This document shows positions 26,745 through 35,699 of a stretch of DNA of 64,000 bases, one piece after another. The notes beneath the pieces are model-generated. The model had not been told where the DNA came from, made no database searches, and saw only the letters and a list, made by a program, of their open reading frames with translations. Numbering within the stretch: the first letter of the stretch is position 1; each line of letters begins with the position of its first letter. Source of the DNA: Chitinophaga parva (lineage in GTDB: Bacteria; Bacteroidota; Bacteroidia; Chitinophagales; Chitinophagaceae); assembly GCF_003071345.1 (NCBI RefSeq), contig NZ_QCYK01000002.1, positions 434,001 to 498,000 on the forward strand. Reading direction: 5' to 3'. The translations under genes and the position numbers were made by a program.

Positions 26745-27376
26745 AAATAAAGGTATGTGGCATCACGAGGCTGGAAGACCTGGAAACACTTTCCAGGCTT
26801 GGGGCAGACTATGCCGGTCTCATTTTCTATGAACGCTCTCCCCGCTACATGGGCCACCTGCTGCAAGGGGCGGATGTAAAGAAAACCGCACCCAAACTGG
26901 CCAGGGTAGGGGTGTTTGTCAATGAAACCCTGGAAGGGGTGCTGGATAAAGTGACCGGCTACGGCCTGCAACTGGTGCAGCTGCACGGGGACGAAAGCCC
27001 CGAGTACTGTGCTACCCTGGCCCAGTATGTGCCGGTGATCAAAGCATTCCGTATAGGCGATACCGTTAACTGGGACACACTGAAGCCCTATGCGCACATC
27101 GTGGATTATTTTCTTTTTGATACAGCCAGTAAAGCTGCCTATGGCGGCACAGGCCACCAGTTTAACTGGGCGGTGCTGGACACCTATCCTTTTGACGTGC
27201 CTTTCTTCCTGAGTGGGGGCATTGGCGCGGAAGAAACCGGTGCCCTGCGTGCGCTGCGATGGCCACACCTGTATGCGGTAGATGTAAACAGCCGTTTTGA
27301 AACGGCCCCCGGCGTAAAAGATCTCAGCGCTGTACAGGCTTTTATAGGAGCCCTTTCCTCAACTCAAAATCAATAG
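26741..27376 (+). CDS. trpF: Phosphoribosylanthranilate isomerase
   Basis: The protein is a 211-aa TIM barrel performing an Amadori rearrangement. The N-terminal KVCGITRLEDLETLSRLGADYAGLIF carries the catalytic Cys, and the C-terminal half has FLLFDTASK-like and FLSGGIGAEE loops for the acid Asp and the phosphate. A separate hisA gene is present, so no bifunctional PriA is needed. It overlaps trpC by 4 bp and precedes trpB by 3 bp. Confidence 0.94.
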   Translation: MKIKVCGITRLEDLETLSRLGADYAGLIFYERSPRYMGHLLQGADVKKTAPKLARVGVFVNETLEGVLDKVTGYGLQLVQLHGDESPEYCATLAQYVPVIKAFRIGDTVNWDTLKPYAHIVDYFLFDTASKAAYGGTGHQFNWAVLDTYPFDVPFFLSGGIGAEETGALRALRWPHLYAVDVNSRFETAPGVKDLSAVQAFIGALSSTQNQ

Positions 27377-27379
27377 CAA

Positions 27380-28591
27380 ATGAAGATTGCTGAAAATACC
27401 TTTCACTCTCCTTACCAGGCCGATGAAAATGGCTTCTATGGCCGGTTTGGAGGTGCTTATATTCCTGAAATGCTCTACCCGAACGTGGAAGAGCTGCAGC
27501 AAAAATACATGGACATTCTCCGTGATCCCGGCTTCCAGGCCGAGTTCCAGCAGCTGCTCACCGACTATGTAGGCCGCCCTTCCCCCCTGTATTTAGCGAA
27601 GCGCTTGTCTGAAAAATACAAAGCAAAGATCTACCTGAAACGGGAAGACCTGAACCATACCGGTGCGCATAAGGTGAATAACACCATTGGCCAGATCCTG
27701 CTGGCCAAACGCCTGGGCAAAAAGCGCATCATTGCAGAAACCGGGGCTGGCCAGCATGGCGTGGCCACCGCTACCGTATGCGCCCTTATGAACATGGAAT
27801 GCGTAGTGTACATGGGCAGCGTGGACATTAAAAGACAAGCCCCCAACGTAGCCCGTATGAAAATGCTGGGTGCCACGGTAGTACCCGCCACCAGCGGTAG
27901 CGAAACGCTGAAAGACGCCACCAATGAGGCTATCCGCGATTGGATCAACAACCCGGTGGATACCCACTACATCCTGGGCACCGCCGCCGGCCCGCATCCT
28001 TACCCCGATATGGTGGCCCGCTTCCAGTCTGTGATCAGTGAAGAGATCCGCAAACAACTGAAGGAAAAAGAAGGCCGTGAAACACCGGATTACGTAATGG
28101 CCTGCATAGGCGGCGGCAGTAATGCCGCTGGTACTTTCTACCATTTCCTGGACGAACCTTCTGTTAAAATAGTAGCCGTAGAAGCAGCCGGGCATGGTAA
28201 TGAAACAGGCGAATCGGCCGCTTCCACCGTGCTGGGAAAAGTAGGCCTTATCCATGGAGCCAAAACCCTGCTCATGCAAAGTGAAGACGGCCAGATCACG
28301 GAGCCGTACTCCATTTCCGCAGGCCTGGACTATCCCGGTATAGGCCCCATGCACGCCCACTTATACGAAAGTGGCCGCGGTACGTTCCTGAGTGCTACTG
28401 ATAATGAAGCCCTGGCAGCCGCCTTTGAGCTTACCCGCCTGGAAGGCATTATCCCCGCGCTGGAATCATCCCACGCAGTGGCCAAGCTGAAAGACCTGGA
28501 CCTGAAACCCGCAGACGTGGTAGTAGTATGCCTTAGCGGCCGTGGTGATAAGGACATGGAGACGTATATCAGGAATTTGGATAAGTTTTAA
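27380..28591 (+). CDS. trpB: Tryptophan synthase beta subunit
   Basis: The protein is a 403-aa PLP enzyme that condenses indole with serine. The lysine that binds PLP is in [15 protein letters not shown], followed by [15 protein letters not shown] and the phosphate-binding [13 protein letters not shown]. The length agrees with the TrpB1 type that partners TrpA. A 112-bp gap with intergenic repeats separates it from trpA, the only break within the trp genes. Confidence 0.97.
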   Translation: MKIAENTFHSPYQADENGFYGRFGGAYIPEMLYPNVEELQQKYMDILRDPGFQAEFQQLLTDYVGRPSPLYLAKRLSEKYKAKIYLKREDLNHTGAHKVNNTIGQILLAKRLGKKRIIAETGAGQHGVATATVCALMNMECVVYMGSVDIKRQAPNVARMKMLGATVVPATSGSETLKDATNEAIRDWINNPVDTHYILGTAAGPHPYPDMVARFQSVISEEIRKQLKEKEGRETPDYVMACIGGGSNAAGTFYHFLDEPSVKIVAVEAAGHGNETGESAASTVLGKVGLIHGAKTLLMQSEDGQITEPYSISAGLDYPGIGPMHAHLYESGRGTFLSATDNEALAAAFELTRLEGIIPALESSHAVAKLKDLDLKPADVVVVCLSGRGDKDMETYIRNLDKF

Positions 28592-28593
28592 TG

Positions 28594-28690
28594 GTTGTAC
28601 AACGTACGTGAAACATGAAATTTGAGAACTGTACAATACAACAGGGACAGGGCTTCCAGCAGAAGTACGTTATACGTTGTACGTTGTACG
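28594..28690. repeat. Intergenic GTACGTTGTAC-type inverted repeat element
   Basis: Between trpB and trpA lies a left arm GTTGTACAACGTACGT (from 28594) and a right arm of tandem ACGTTGTACGTTGTACG units (28664-28690). The arms can pair, with shorter GTACAATAC motifs between them. The right arm and the following ACAGTTTTTAT recur almost unchanged at 59335-59362. There is no coding potential. Confidence 0.7.
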
Positions 28691-28703
28691 CAATACAGTT
28701 TTT

Positions 28704-29477
28704 ATGAACAGAATAGACCAATTATTCTCCCGGAAAAATAAGAATGTGCTTAACGTGTACTGCACGGCGGGTTTCCCGGAACTGGAGAGCACTTTACCGG
28801 TAATGCAGGCACTGCAGGATGCCGGTGCAGACCTCATTGAACTAGGCATGCCATTCTCTGATCCGCTGGCCGATGGGCCGGTGATCCAGGACAGCAGCAC
28901 CCGTGCGCTGAAGAACGGGATGAGCCTTGCCAAGTTGTTTGAGCAACTGAAAGGCTTCCGCAGCACCATTACGCTGCCGGTGATCCTGATGGGCTACCTG
29001 AACCCGATCCTGCAAATGGGCGTGGAAACGTTTTGCCAGCGCTGTAAGGAAGTTGGGGTGGATGGGCTCATCCTGCCGGAACTGCCACTGGCGGAATACG
29101 AGGCGGAGTACAAGACCACCTTTGACCAGTACGGGCTGCACCTCATTTTCCTGGTAACACCCGAAACCAGCGAAGCCCGCATCCGCCAACTGGATGCCGC
29201 CAGCCAGGGATTCCTCTATGCCGTGTCCTCATCCTCCACCACTGGTAAGGATAAGAACATGAACGACCAGGCGGCCTACTTCGAGAAATTACAGCAATTA
29301 CAGCTGAAAAACCCCGTGCTGATAGGCTTTGGCATTAAAGATAAAAGTACTTTTACAACGGCTTGCGCGCACAGCAACGGCGCCATTATCGGCACCGCGT
29401 TTATCAAAGCCATCGGGAATGCCAATGGCACACTGCCAGCTACCGTAAAGACCTTTATCCAGGGAATCATTGCTTAG
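28704..29477 (+). CDS. trpA: Tryptophan synthase alpha subunit
   Basis: The protein has 257 aa from ATG 28704; an upstream in-frame start at 28677 lies inside the repeat element. It cleaves indole-3-glycerol phosphate and channels indole to TrpB. The motifs are ELGMPFSDPLADGPVIQ with the catalytic Glu and Asp, GLILPELPLAEY, and the phosphate loop GFGIKD. hisH starts 3 bp after its stop, so the distal his genes are joined to the trp operon here. Confidence 0.95.
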   Translation: MNRIDQLFSRKNKNVLNVYCTAGFPELESTLPVMQALQDAGADLIELGMPFSDPLADGPVIQDSSTRALKNGMSLAKLFEQLKGFRSTITLPVILMGYLNPILQMGVETFCQRCKEVGVDGLILPELPLAEYEAEYKTTFDQYGLHLIFLVTPETSEARIRQLDAASQGFLYAVSSSSTTGKDKNMNDQAAYFEKLQQLQLKNPVLIGFGIKDKSTFTTACAHSNGAIIGTAFIKAIGNANGTLPATVKTFIQGIIA

Positions 29478-29480
29478 CAT

Positions 29481-30074
29481 ATGAAAACAGTTATTATAAA
29501 ATACAACGCCGGCAACATCCGCTCCGTGCAGTTTGCATTGGAACGGATAGGCGCTACCGGCGTGGTCACAGACGACCCGGCGGAGATCATGGCTGCCGAT
29601 AAGGTGATATTTCCCGGGGTGGGAGAGGCCAGTACCGCCATGCAATACCTCCGGGAACATAAGCTGGACCAGGTGATCACCAGCCTGAAACAACCCGTGC
29701 TGGGCATCTGCCTGGGCATGCAGCTCCTGTGCAAACACTCCGAAGAGAACGATGCACAGTGCCTCGGCATCTTTGACGTGGAGGTAAAGAAATTTGAATC
29801 GCCGGTGCCTAATGGACTGAAGATCCCGCAAATAGGCTGGAACAACATCACAGGCCTGTACAGCACTATGTTTGAGCATGTGCCGGAAAACAGCTACATG
29901 TACTTTGTACACAGCTATTATGCCGCCCTCAGCCCGCATACGGTGGCTACAACCAACTACGTGATCAACTACAGCTCCGCGCTGCAAAAAGATAATTTTT
30001 ATGCGGTGCAGTTCCACCCGGAGAAATCCGCGGAGCATGGACAGCGCATCATTGAGAACTTTTTGAAACTGTAA
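29481..30074 (+). CDS. hisH: Imidazole glycerol phosphate synthase, glutaminase subunit
   Basis: The protein is a 197-aa class I amidotransferase. It feeds ammonia to HisF. VLGICLGMQLLC holds the nucleophilic Cys, FYAVQFHPEKSAEHG the His-Glu pair, and PQIGWNNI.. the family-specific interface. It follows trpA after 3 bp and precedes the fused GNAT-hisA gene by 5 bp. It restarts the histidine pathway after the seven trp genes. Confidence 0.95.
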   Translation: MKTVIIKYNAGNIRSVQFALERIGATGVVTDDPAEIMAADKVIFPGVGEASTAMQYLREHKLDQVITSLKQPVLGICLGMQLLCKHSEENDAQCLGIFDVEVKKFESPVPNGLKIPQIGWNNITGLYSTMFEHVPENSYMYFVHSYYAALSPHTVATTNYVINYSSALQKDNFYAVQFHPEKSAEHGQRIIENFLKL

Positions 30075-30079
30075 GCAGG

Positions 30080-31234
30080 ATGGGCGCAAGCATCAGGGAG
30101 ATAACGGTAACGGATACACTGCAATTGCGGCGGGATGTGCTGTACCCCAGTAAAGACCTGCACGAAGTGCTGGTGGAAAATGACGACAAGGGCCGCCACT
30201 ATGGCGTATTTGAAGGGGAAAGACTGGTGGCGGTGGGCTCCCTGTTCATTAACGGCAGCTCCGCCCAGTTCCGCAAACTGGCCACTGCACCGGATAAGCG
30301 GGGTAAGGGGTATGGCAAAATGCTGCTGCACCACTTTGCACAGGTGGCCGGCGCTTCTGGGGTAACCCTGTTGTGGTGCCACGCCCGTAACACCGCCCAA
30401 AGTTTTTATACGCCCCTGGGTTTTGTACAGGCAGGGGATTATTTTGAAAAAGAACAAATTACATACTGCCGGATGGAGATCCCGTTGAACACGGCAAAGC
30501 AGCCGTTTGAAATTATTCCCGCCATAGACCTCATTGATGGCAAATGTGTGCGTCTCACCCAGGGTGATTATGCGCAGCAGAAAGTGTATAATGAGCACCC
30601 GCTGGAAGTGGCCAGGGAGTTTGAAGACATGGGCATCCGCCGCCTGCACCTGGTAGACCTGGATGGCGCCAGGAAAGGACAGGTGGTGAACTGGAAAGTA
30701 CTGGAAACCATTGCCGGCAAAACCGCGCTGGTCATAGACTTTGGGGGGGGCGTAAAGACGGAAAAGGATCTCGGGATCATCTTTGAAAGCGGCGCAGCCA
30801 TGGCCACCGTGGGCAGCGTGGCAGTAAAGCAGCCTTCCCTTTTTGATGGCTGGGTAAAACAATACGGCGCGGAAAAGATCCTGCTGGGTGCCGACGTGAA
30901 AGGGGAACAGATGGCCGTAAGCGGCTGGCTGGAAACCACGGACGTAACTATTTTCGATTTCCTGAAAGACCGTACTGCAGCCGGTGTGCAGCAATTGTTC
31001 TGCACAGATGTGGCCAAGGACGGCCTGCTGCAGGGCCCTTCCCTGGACCTTTATAAACGCATACTGGAAGCCTTTCCGCAGCTGTACTTCATAGCCAGCG
31101 GCGGAGTGGCGCAGCTGAAAGATATTTACGACCTGCAGCAAATTGGGTGCAGCGCCGTGATCGTGGGTAAGGCCATCTATGAGGGCCGCATCACCACGGA
31201 GGAGCTGAAACAATTTATCCGCACAAATCATTAA
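30080..31234 (+). CDS. hisA: Fusion of a GNAT N-acetyltransferase and ProFAR isomerase (HisA)
   Basis: The single open frame of 384 aa has two parts. Residues about 1-135 are a GNAT domain: [23 protein letters not shown] contains the acetyl-CoA loop RGKGYGK, followed by [22 protein letters not shown]. Residues about 142-384 are a complete HisA TIM barrel starting [22 protein letters not shown] (catalytic Asp150), with FCTDVAKDG and IASGGV near the end. HisA normally begins at the second part. An in-frame ATG at 30473 could start a free HisA, but no clear ribosome-binding site precedes it. The acetyltransferase substrate is unknown. Confidence 0.88.
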   Translation: MGASIREITVTDTLQLRRDVLYPSKDLHEVLVENDDKGRHYGVFEGERLVAVGSLFINGSSAQFRKLATAPDKRGKGYGKMLLHHFAQVAGASGVTLLWCHARNTAQSFYTPLGFVQAGDYFEKEQITYCRMEIPLNTAKQPFEIIPAIDLIDGKCVRLTQGDYAQQKVYNEHPLEVAREFEDMGIRRLHLVDLDGARKGQVVNWKVLETIAGKTALVIDFGGGVKTEKDLGIIFESGAAMATVGSVAVKQPSLFDGWVKQYGAEKILLGADVKGEQMAVSGWLETTDVTIFDFLKDRTAAGVQQLFCTDVAKDGLLQGPSLDLYKRILEAFPQLYFIASGGVAQLKDIYDLQQIGCSAVIVGKAIYEGRITTEELKQFIRTNH

Positions 31235-31239
31235 ATGCT

Positions 31240-31995
31240 ATGTTGACCAAACGCATTATTCCCTGCCTGGACATCAAGGACGGGCGCACGGTAAAAGGGG
31301 TGAACTTTGAGAACATCCGCGATGCCGGCGACCCCATTGAACTGGGTGCACTGTACGCACAGCAGGGCGCAGACGAGCTGGTATTCCTGGATATAACGGC
31401 TACGAATGAACGAAGAAAGACCTTGTCAGAGCTGGTGACCCGCATTGCCCGCCATGTCAACATCCCGTTTACCGTGGGTGGCGGCATTGCTTCCGTGGAG
31501 GACGTGCAGGTGCTGCTGCAATCCGGTGCAGACAAGATCTCTGTCAATACTTCCGCCTTCAAACGCCCGGAGCTGCTCAATGAGCTGTCCCTGGAATTTG
31601 GCAGCCAGTGCGTGGTACTGGCCATTGATACCAAGTTTGAAGACGGCAACTGGTACGTGTACCTGAACGGGGGCCGTGTAAAAACAGACCGCCTCACCCT
31701 GGACTGGGCCAGGGAGGCCGTAGACCGTGGTGTGGGCGAGATCCTGCTGACCTCCATGAACAATGATGGCACCAAGCAAGGCTTTGCACTGGACATTACC
31801 GCACAACTTTCCCAGCAGCTCAATGTGCCCGTGATAGCCAGCGGCGGCGCAGGTACCATGGAGCACTTTGACCAGGTGTTTGAAGTGGCCCAGGCAGATG
31901 CAGCCCTTGCTGCCAGCATTTTCCACTACAATGAGATCACCATTCCCGATCTTAAGAATTATTTATACGACAAGGGTGTGAACATCCGCTTTTAA
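31240..31995 (+). CDS. hisF: Imidazole glycerol phosphate synthase, cyclase subunit
   Basis: The protein is a 251-aa TIM barrel. The N-terminal [29 protein letters not shown] has the catalytic Asp and the typical HisF signature. [40 protein letters not shown] and [13 protein letters not shown] complete the barrel. It works with HisH to form IGP and AICAR. It is encoded 5 bp after hisA and 9 bp before hisIE. Confidence 0.97.
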   Translation: MLTKRIIPCLDIKDGRTVKGVNFENIRDAGDPIELGALYAQQGADELVFLDITATNERRKTLSELVTRIARHVNIPFTVGGGIASVEDVQVLLQSGADKISVNTSAFKRPELLNELSLEFGSQCVVLAIDTKFEDGNWYVYLNGGRVKTDRLTLDWAREAVDRGVGEILLTSMNNDGTKQGFALDITAQLSQQLNVPVIASGGAGTMEHFDQVFEVAQADAALAASIFHYNEITIPDLKNYLYDKGVNIRF

Positions 31996-32004
31996 CCGCT
32001 CATC

Positions 32005-32604
32005 ATGCAAGTGAATTTCCAAAAATCGCCCGATGGCCTGGTGCCGGCCATCATCCAGGACGCCCGCACCCAGAAAGTACTGATGCTGGGCTATATGAAC
32101 CAGGAAGCCCTGGACAAGACCCTGGCCGGTAAAAAAGTGACCTTTTACAGCCGCAGTAAACAACGCCTGTGGACCAAGGGTGAAGAAAGCGGCAATTTCC
32201 TGCTGCTGGAAGACGTGAAAGTAGACTGCGATAACGATACCCTCCTCATCCGCGTGCAGCCCGTGGGCCCCGTGTGCCATACCGGCAGCGGCACCTGCTG
32301 GAACGAGGATAACGTGAACGAAAATTTCCTGTACCAGCTGGAACGCACCATTGCAGACCGTCGCGCCAATCCTTCAGAGAAATCCTACACCGCCAGCCTG
32401 TTTGCCAAAGGCATTAACAAGATTGCGCAGAAAGTGGGCGAGGAGGCTGTAGAACTGGTGATTGAAGCCAAAGACGATAACGAAGCCCTGTTCCTCAACG
32501 AGGGGGCCGACCTGCTTTTCCATTACCTCATTCTCCTGAATGCAAAAGGCTACCAGCTGAACGACATTGTGAAAGTGCTGGAGGGGCGTCAAAAGAAAGG
32601 TTAA
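32005..32604 (+). CDS. hisI: Bifunctional phosphoribosyl-AMP cyclohydrolase / phosphoribosyl-ATP pyrophosphatase
   Basis: The protein has 199 aa. Residues 1-105 form the cyclohydrolase (VLMLGYMNQEALDKT, TFYSRSKQRLWTKGEESGN, CHTGSGTCW with Cys/Asp metal ligands). Residues 110-199 form the all-alpha pyrophosphatase (SYTASLFAKGINKIAQKVGEEAVELVIEAKD). It carries out steps 2 and 3 of the pathway. It is the last gene of the supraoperon; an 8-bp inverted repeat (32616-32623 / 32647-32654) lies just after it. Confidence 0.96.
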   Translation: MQVNFQKSPDGLVPAIIQDARTQKVLMLGYMNQEALDKTLAGKKVTFYSRSKQRLWTKGEESGNFLLLEDVKVDCDNDTLLIRVQPVGPVCHTGSGTCWNEDNVNENFLYQLERTIADRRANPSEKSYTASLFAKGINKIAQKVGEEAVELVIEAKDDNEALFLNEGADLLFHYLILLNAKGYQLNDIVKVLEGRQKKG

Positions 32605-32672
32605 AAACTACAGGAGCGGCAATTTCATAGATGGAATATTAGCTATATTGCCGCATAAAGTAAACCGTATTC

Positions 32673-33761
32673 ATGAAAAAAATTGTCCTCGTAGCAGCTG
32701 GTTTAATGTGTGGCAGCGCTGCTTTTTGCCAGCAAACCGTAAGTGGGAAGATTAAAGGGGGAAATGGGAAGACCATTTACCTCTACAACGATAAAAGCAA
32801 CACGCCGGAAGACAGCGTAGCCCTCAAAGCCGACGAATCGTTCTCCATGCCCGTGAAAGGCAAGGAAAAAGCCATCTACGCCCTCATTCTCCAGGATAAC
32901 GACCAGCCCATGCTCTTCACCAGCGGGAAGGAAAATGTAGTGGTGAATGCGGAAGCAGCCACTTTCCCCGTGGCGCAAAGCTTTAAAGGCGATGAAGATG
33001 CCAAAGCCATGCAAGCCTACCAGCAGGCATTCCAGCCGCTGATTGGCCAGGCGCAGCAACTCAACGTAGAAGCCCGCGGCATCCGTGGTGATGATGAAGC
33101 GGCCAAAGAAGCTTTCCGGAAAAAAGCAGAGGCCTTTGGCGCGGAAGTGACCAAGACCGGGGTGGCATTCGTAGAAAAACACCCGCATAACCTGGCCAGC
33201 GTATGGCTGATGCTTAATGAGCTGCGCAACCGCGTGGACCCCCAGCAGATGGAGCAGCTGTTCACCTCCCTGGATAAGCCCGTGCAGCAATCCCAATACG
33301 GCGAGGCCATTGGCAAGTACCTGCACGCCGCCCGCCTGAGCGGCATTGGTGTGGAGGCAGACGACTTCACCCAGAACGATGTGAACGGCAAACCCGTGTC
33401 CCTCAAATCGTTCCGTGGCAAATACGTATTGGTAGACTTCTGGGCCAGCTGGTGTGGGCCGTGCCGTGCAGAGAACCCCAACGTGGTGGCGGCTTACAAC
33501 AAATACAAAGACAAGAACTTCACCATCCTGGGCGTATCCCTGGATAAGGATAAAAACCCCTGGACACACGCCATTGAGAAAGACGGCCTGGCCTGGACAC
33601 AGGTATCTGACCTGAAAGGCTGGGAAAATTCCGTGGCGGTGCAGTACGGTATCCAGTCTATCCCTGCTAACATGCTGGTAGGCCCCGATGGCAAGATCGT
33701 GGCCCGCAACCTGCGCGGGGACGCCCTGGAAGCCAAGCTGGAAGAATTGCTGAATAAGTAA
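32673..33761 (+). CDS. Periplasmic TlpA/AhpC-type thioredoxin with N-terminal DUF4369-like domain
   Basis: The protein has 362 aa. A signal peptide ends near AAFCQ. Residues 22-115 form a beta-rich DUF4369-like domain (TVSGKIKGGNGKTIYLYND), a helical linker follows, and residues about 225-362 are a TlpA thioredoxin with LVDFWASWCGPCRAENPNVV (redox Cys pair) and the cis-Pro loop QSIPANMLV. Such proteins reduce or exchange disulfides in the periplasm. A close paralog follows at 33954. A clear terminator separates them. Confidence 0.87.
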   Translation: MKKIVLVAAGLMCGSAAFCQQTVSGKIKGGNGKTIYLYNDKSNTPEDSVALKADESFSMPVKGKEKAIYALILQDNDQPMLFTSGKENVVVNAEAATFPVAQSFKGDEDAKAMQAYQQAFQPLIGQAQQLNVEARGIRGDDEAAKEAFRKKAEAFGAEVTKTGVAFVEKHPHNLASVWLMLNELRNRVDPQQMEQLFTSLDKPVQQSQYGEAIGKYLHAARLSGIGVEADDFTQNDVNGKPVSLKSFRGKYVLVDFWASWCGPCRAENPNVVAAYNKYKDKNFTILGVSLDKDKNPWTHAIEKDGLAWTQVSDLKGWENSVAVQYGIQSIPANMLVGPDGKIVARNLRGDALEAKLEELLNK

Positions 33762-33785
33762 AAACGCATGCTCATAATAGGAAAG

Positions 33786-33813
33786 CCTGCAGTACCATCC
33801 TGCAGGTTTTTTT
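33786..33813 (+). terminator. Terminator after the first TlpA-like gene
   Basis: CCTGCAG (33786-33792) and CTGCAGG (33800-33806) form a 7-bp stem with a 7-nt loop, followed by seven T residues. Confidence 0.85.
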
Positions 33814-33953
33814 ATGCCTTCCAGGCACACTTACCTGAAAATCAATGCCTGCCCGCCTTCCGGCAGGTCCTGGACACACCGCTTATCATAATCCGATTGC
33901 AATTCCCGCTTGCTTTCAACAAATTTGTAACTGAGTAAAATCTAATCAGAGAA

Positions 33954-35111
33954 ATGAATAAACTGACCTTAGCCGCGGTGCTTTTAAGCCCGATGTCGCT
34001 TTTTGCGCAGGCTAAAACCAAACCAACCAATCCCGGCCATCCTTTTGTGATCGTGGGCACTGTAACTGAGCAGAAAGGTGGGCTCAAAGCCTACTTCAAT
34101 ACCCGCCGTGGCGGGGAGAACGTGATAGACAGCACGGATGTAGTGCAAGGTCATTTTACGTTCAAGGGCACCATCATAGAGCCTTCCATGGCCATGATCA
34201 CCTTTAGAGCCGTACCCAATGCGCCGGTAGATCCCCTCAATCCTTACAAGCGCGACCGCCTGAGCCTTTTCCTGGACAAGGGAACTATCAACGTTACCAC
34301 CACCGATTCTATCAGTAAAGCCACCGTGACGGGCTCTAAAGCGCAGGTAGCCTATGAGGATGTGGAAAACAAGCTGAAAGATGTGAACGCCCAGGCAGAA
34401 GACCTGCAGCGCCAGTACCGCGACCTGTATAATAAAAAGGATACTGCCGGCATGAAGGCGCTGGAATCTAAATTTGAAGAGCTGGATGCCGCTGAAAAAG
34501 TGATCTACGCGGATTACCTCAAGAATAACCCGGCCTCCCCGGTGGCCATGTTCGTGATGAACAACTATGCCGGGTATGATATTAACGTGGCAGAAGTGAC
34601 GCCGGTGTTTAACAAACTGGCGCCGGCTGTAAAAGCACTGCCCTCCGCAAAAGAATTTGCAGAACGCCTTTCCGTGGCCCGCAAAACCGCCATTGGCCAG
34701 CAGGCCCTGGGCTTCACCCAGAAGGATACTACCGGCAAGACGGTGAGCCTGGCTGCTTTCAAGGGAAAATATGTGCTGGTGGATTTCTGGGCCAGCTGGT
34801 GCGGCCCCTGCCGGGCAGAGAACCCGAACGTGGTAAAAGCTTATAATACCTACAAAGACAAGAACTTTACGATCCTGAGTATTTCCCTGGATGACGATAA
34901 AGAGAAATGGGAAGAGGCCATTACCAAAGACGGCCTGTCCTGGACCCACGTATCTGACCTGAAAGGCTGGAAGAATGCTGTGGCTGAGCAATACGGCATC
35001 CGCGCCATTCCCCAGAACCTGCTGCTGGACCCGCATGGCAAGATCATTGGCAAGAACCTGCGCGGCGATGCCCTGGATAAAAAACTGGAAGAAATACTGG
35101 CCAGCAAATAA
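33954..35111 (+). CDS. Second periplasmic TlpA-type thioredoxin with N-terminal beta domain
   Basis: The protein has 385 aa. A signal peptide (to about SLFAQ) precedes an N-terminal DUF4369-like beta domain (FVIVGTVTEQKGGLKAYFNTRRGG), a helical middle (about 120-240) and a C-terminal thioredoxin with WASWCGPCRAENPNVVKAYN. The C-terminal 130 residues are almost the same as in the preceding gene, while the N-terminal regions differ more, so this is a tandem duplication. The gap before it holds no further gene. Confidence 0.87.
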   Translation: MNKLTLAAVLLSPMSLFAQAKTKPTNPGHPFVIVGTVTEQKGGLKAYFNTRRGGENVIDSTDVVQGHFTFKGTIIEPSMAMITFRAVPNAPVDPLNPYKRDRLSLFLDKGTINVTTTDSISKATVTGSKAQVAYEDVENKLKDVNAQAEDLQRQYRDLYNKKDTAGMKALESKFEELDAAEKVIYADYLKNNPASPVAMFVMNNYAGYDINVAEVTPVFNKLAPAVKALPSAKEFAERLSVARKTAIGQQALGFTQKDTTGKTVSLAAFKGKYVLVDFWASWCGPCRAENPNVVKAYNTYKDKNFTILSISLDDDKEKWEEAITKDGLSWTHVSDLKGWKNAVAEQYGIRAIPQNLLLDPHGKIIGKNLRGDALDKKLEEILASK

Positions 35112-35154
35112 GCATTTGCAGCCCTTTAAAGCATAAAATGTATTAGCAAGAGAA

Positions 35155-35184
35155 GCGCCCTGGGATGCCCCGGGGCGTTTTTTT
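35155..35184 (+). terminator. Terminator after the second TlpA-like gene
   Basis: CGCCCTGGG (35156-35164) pairs with CCCGGGGCG (35169-35177), including one T-G pair, around a short ATGC loop. A run of T follows. Confidence 0.85.
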
Positions 35185-35269
35185 ATACCAGTAGCAGCTG
35201 AATATTTGTCCCATAACGCCTCCATGCCCCCCAAAAAACAGGCATCAAAAAATGTTACAAAAAAAATAT

Positions 35270-35310
35270 CTACGAAAATTTCGTAGTTCTACGAAACTGT
35301 CGTAATATTG
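35270..35310 (+). promoter_or_regulatory. Two palindromic BlaI-type operators and promoter
   Basis: CTACGAAAATTTCGTAG (35270-35286) is a perfect 17-bp palindrome. TACGAAACTGTCGTA (35290-35304) is a second palindrome with the same TACGA/TCGTA half-sites, 3 bp away. TAATATTG (35303-35310, one mismatch to the -7 consensus) overlaps the second site. The layout is that of an autoregulated BlaI/MecI promoter directly upstream of the repressor gene, whose ATG is at 35332. Confidence 0.75.
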
Positions 35311-35331
35311 TTCCAGTGAATCATTTTTACC

Positions 35332-35688
35332 ATGGAAAAACTCACCCAGCAAGAAGAAGCCGCGATGCAGGCCGTTTGGAAATCCGGGCCCGGATTTATC
35401 AAGGACTTCATTGACGCACACGCAGATCCTGCGCCACCTTACACTACCCTGGCCTCCACCATCAAGAACCTGGAGAAAAAGGGTTTTGTGACCAGCCGCA
35501 AAGTAGGTAACGTGCACGAATACACGCCCGTGGTAGACGAGGCAGATTACAAACAAAAGTTCATGAACGGGTTTGTGAAGGATTACTTCGAGAACTCGTA
35601 CAAATCACTGGTCACCTTCTTTGCGAAGGAAAAGAAAATCAGCCCGGAAGAGCTCAAAGAGATCATCCGGCTTATTGAAAACAAATAA
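35332..35688 (+). CDS. BlaI/MecI/CopY-family transcriptional repressor
   Basis: The protein has 118 aa. An N-terminal winged helix-turn-helix ([60 protein letters not shown]) is followed by a helical dimerisation tail ([32 protein letters not shown]). The family binds palindromic operators as a dimer and is inactivated by an M56 protease partner, encoded 11 bp downstream. Two matching palindromes precede it, so it probably represses its own operon. The inducing signal is not visible; no beta-lactamase gene is nearby. Confidence 0.92.
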   Translation: MEKLTQQEEAAMQAVWKSGPGFIKDFIDAHADPAPPYTTLASTIKNLEKKGFVTSRKVGNVHEYTPVVDEADYKQKFMNGFVKDYFENSYKSLVTFFAKEKKISPEELKEIIRLIENK

Positions 35689-35699
35689 ATCCATTGATC

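Noticed and set aside
28594..28690. Tandem GTACGTTGTAC units as a possible CRISPR array
   Set aside because: The units are about 8-9 nt with no spacers of uniform length; they form inverted arms, not direct repeats with spacers.
29999..31231. 410-aa open frame antisense to the GNAT-hisA gene
   Set aside because: It mirrors the real gene and contains no recognisable domain.
30473..31234. Free-standing HisA starting at ATG 30473
   Set aside because: Possible, but no ribosome-binding site is seen and the upstream GNAT frame is intact and continuous, so the fusion is reported instead.
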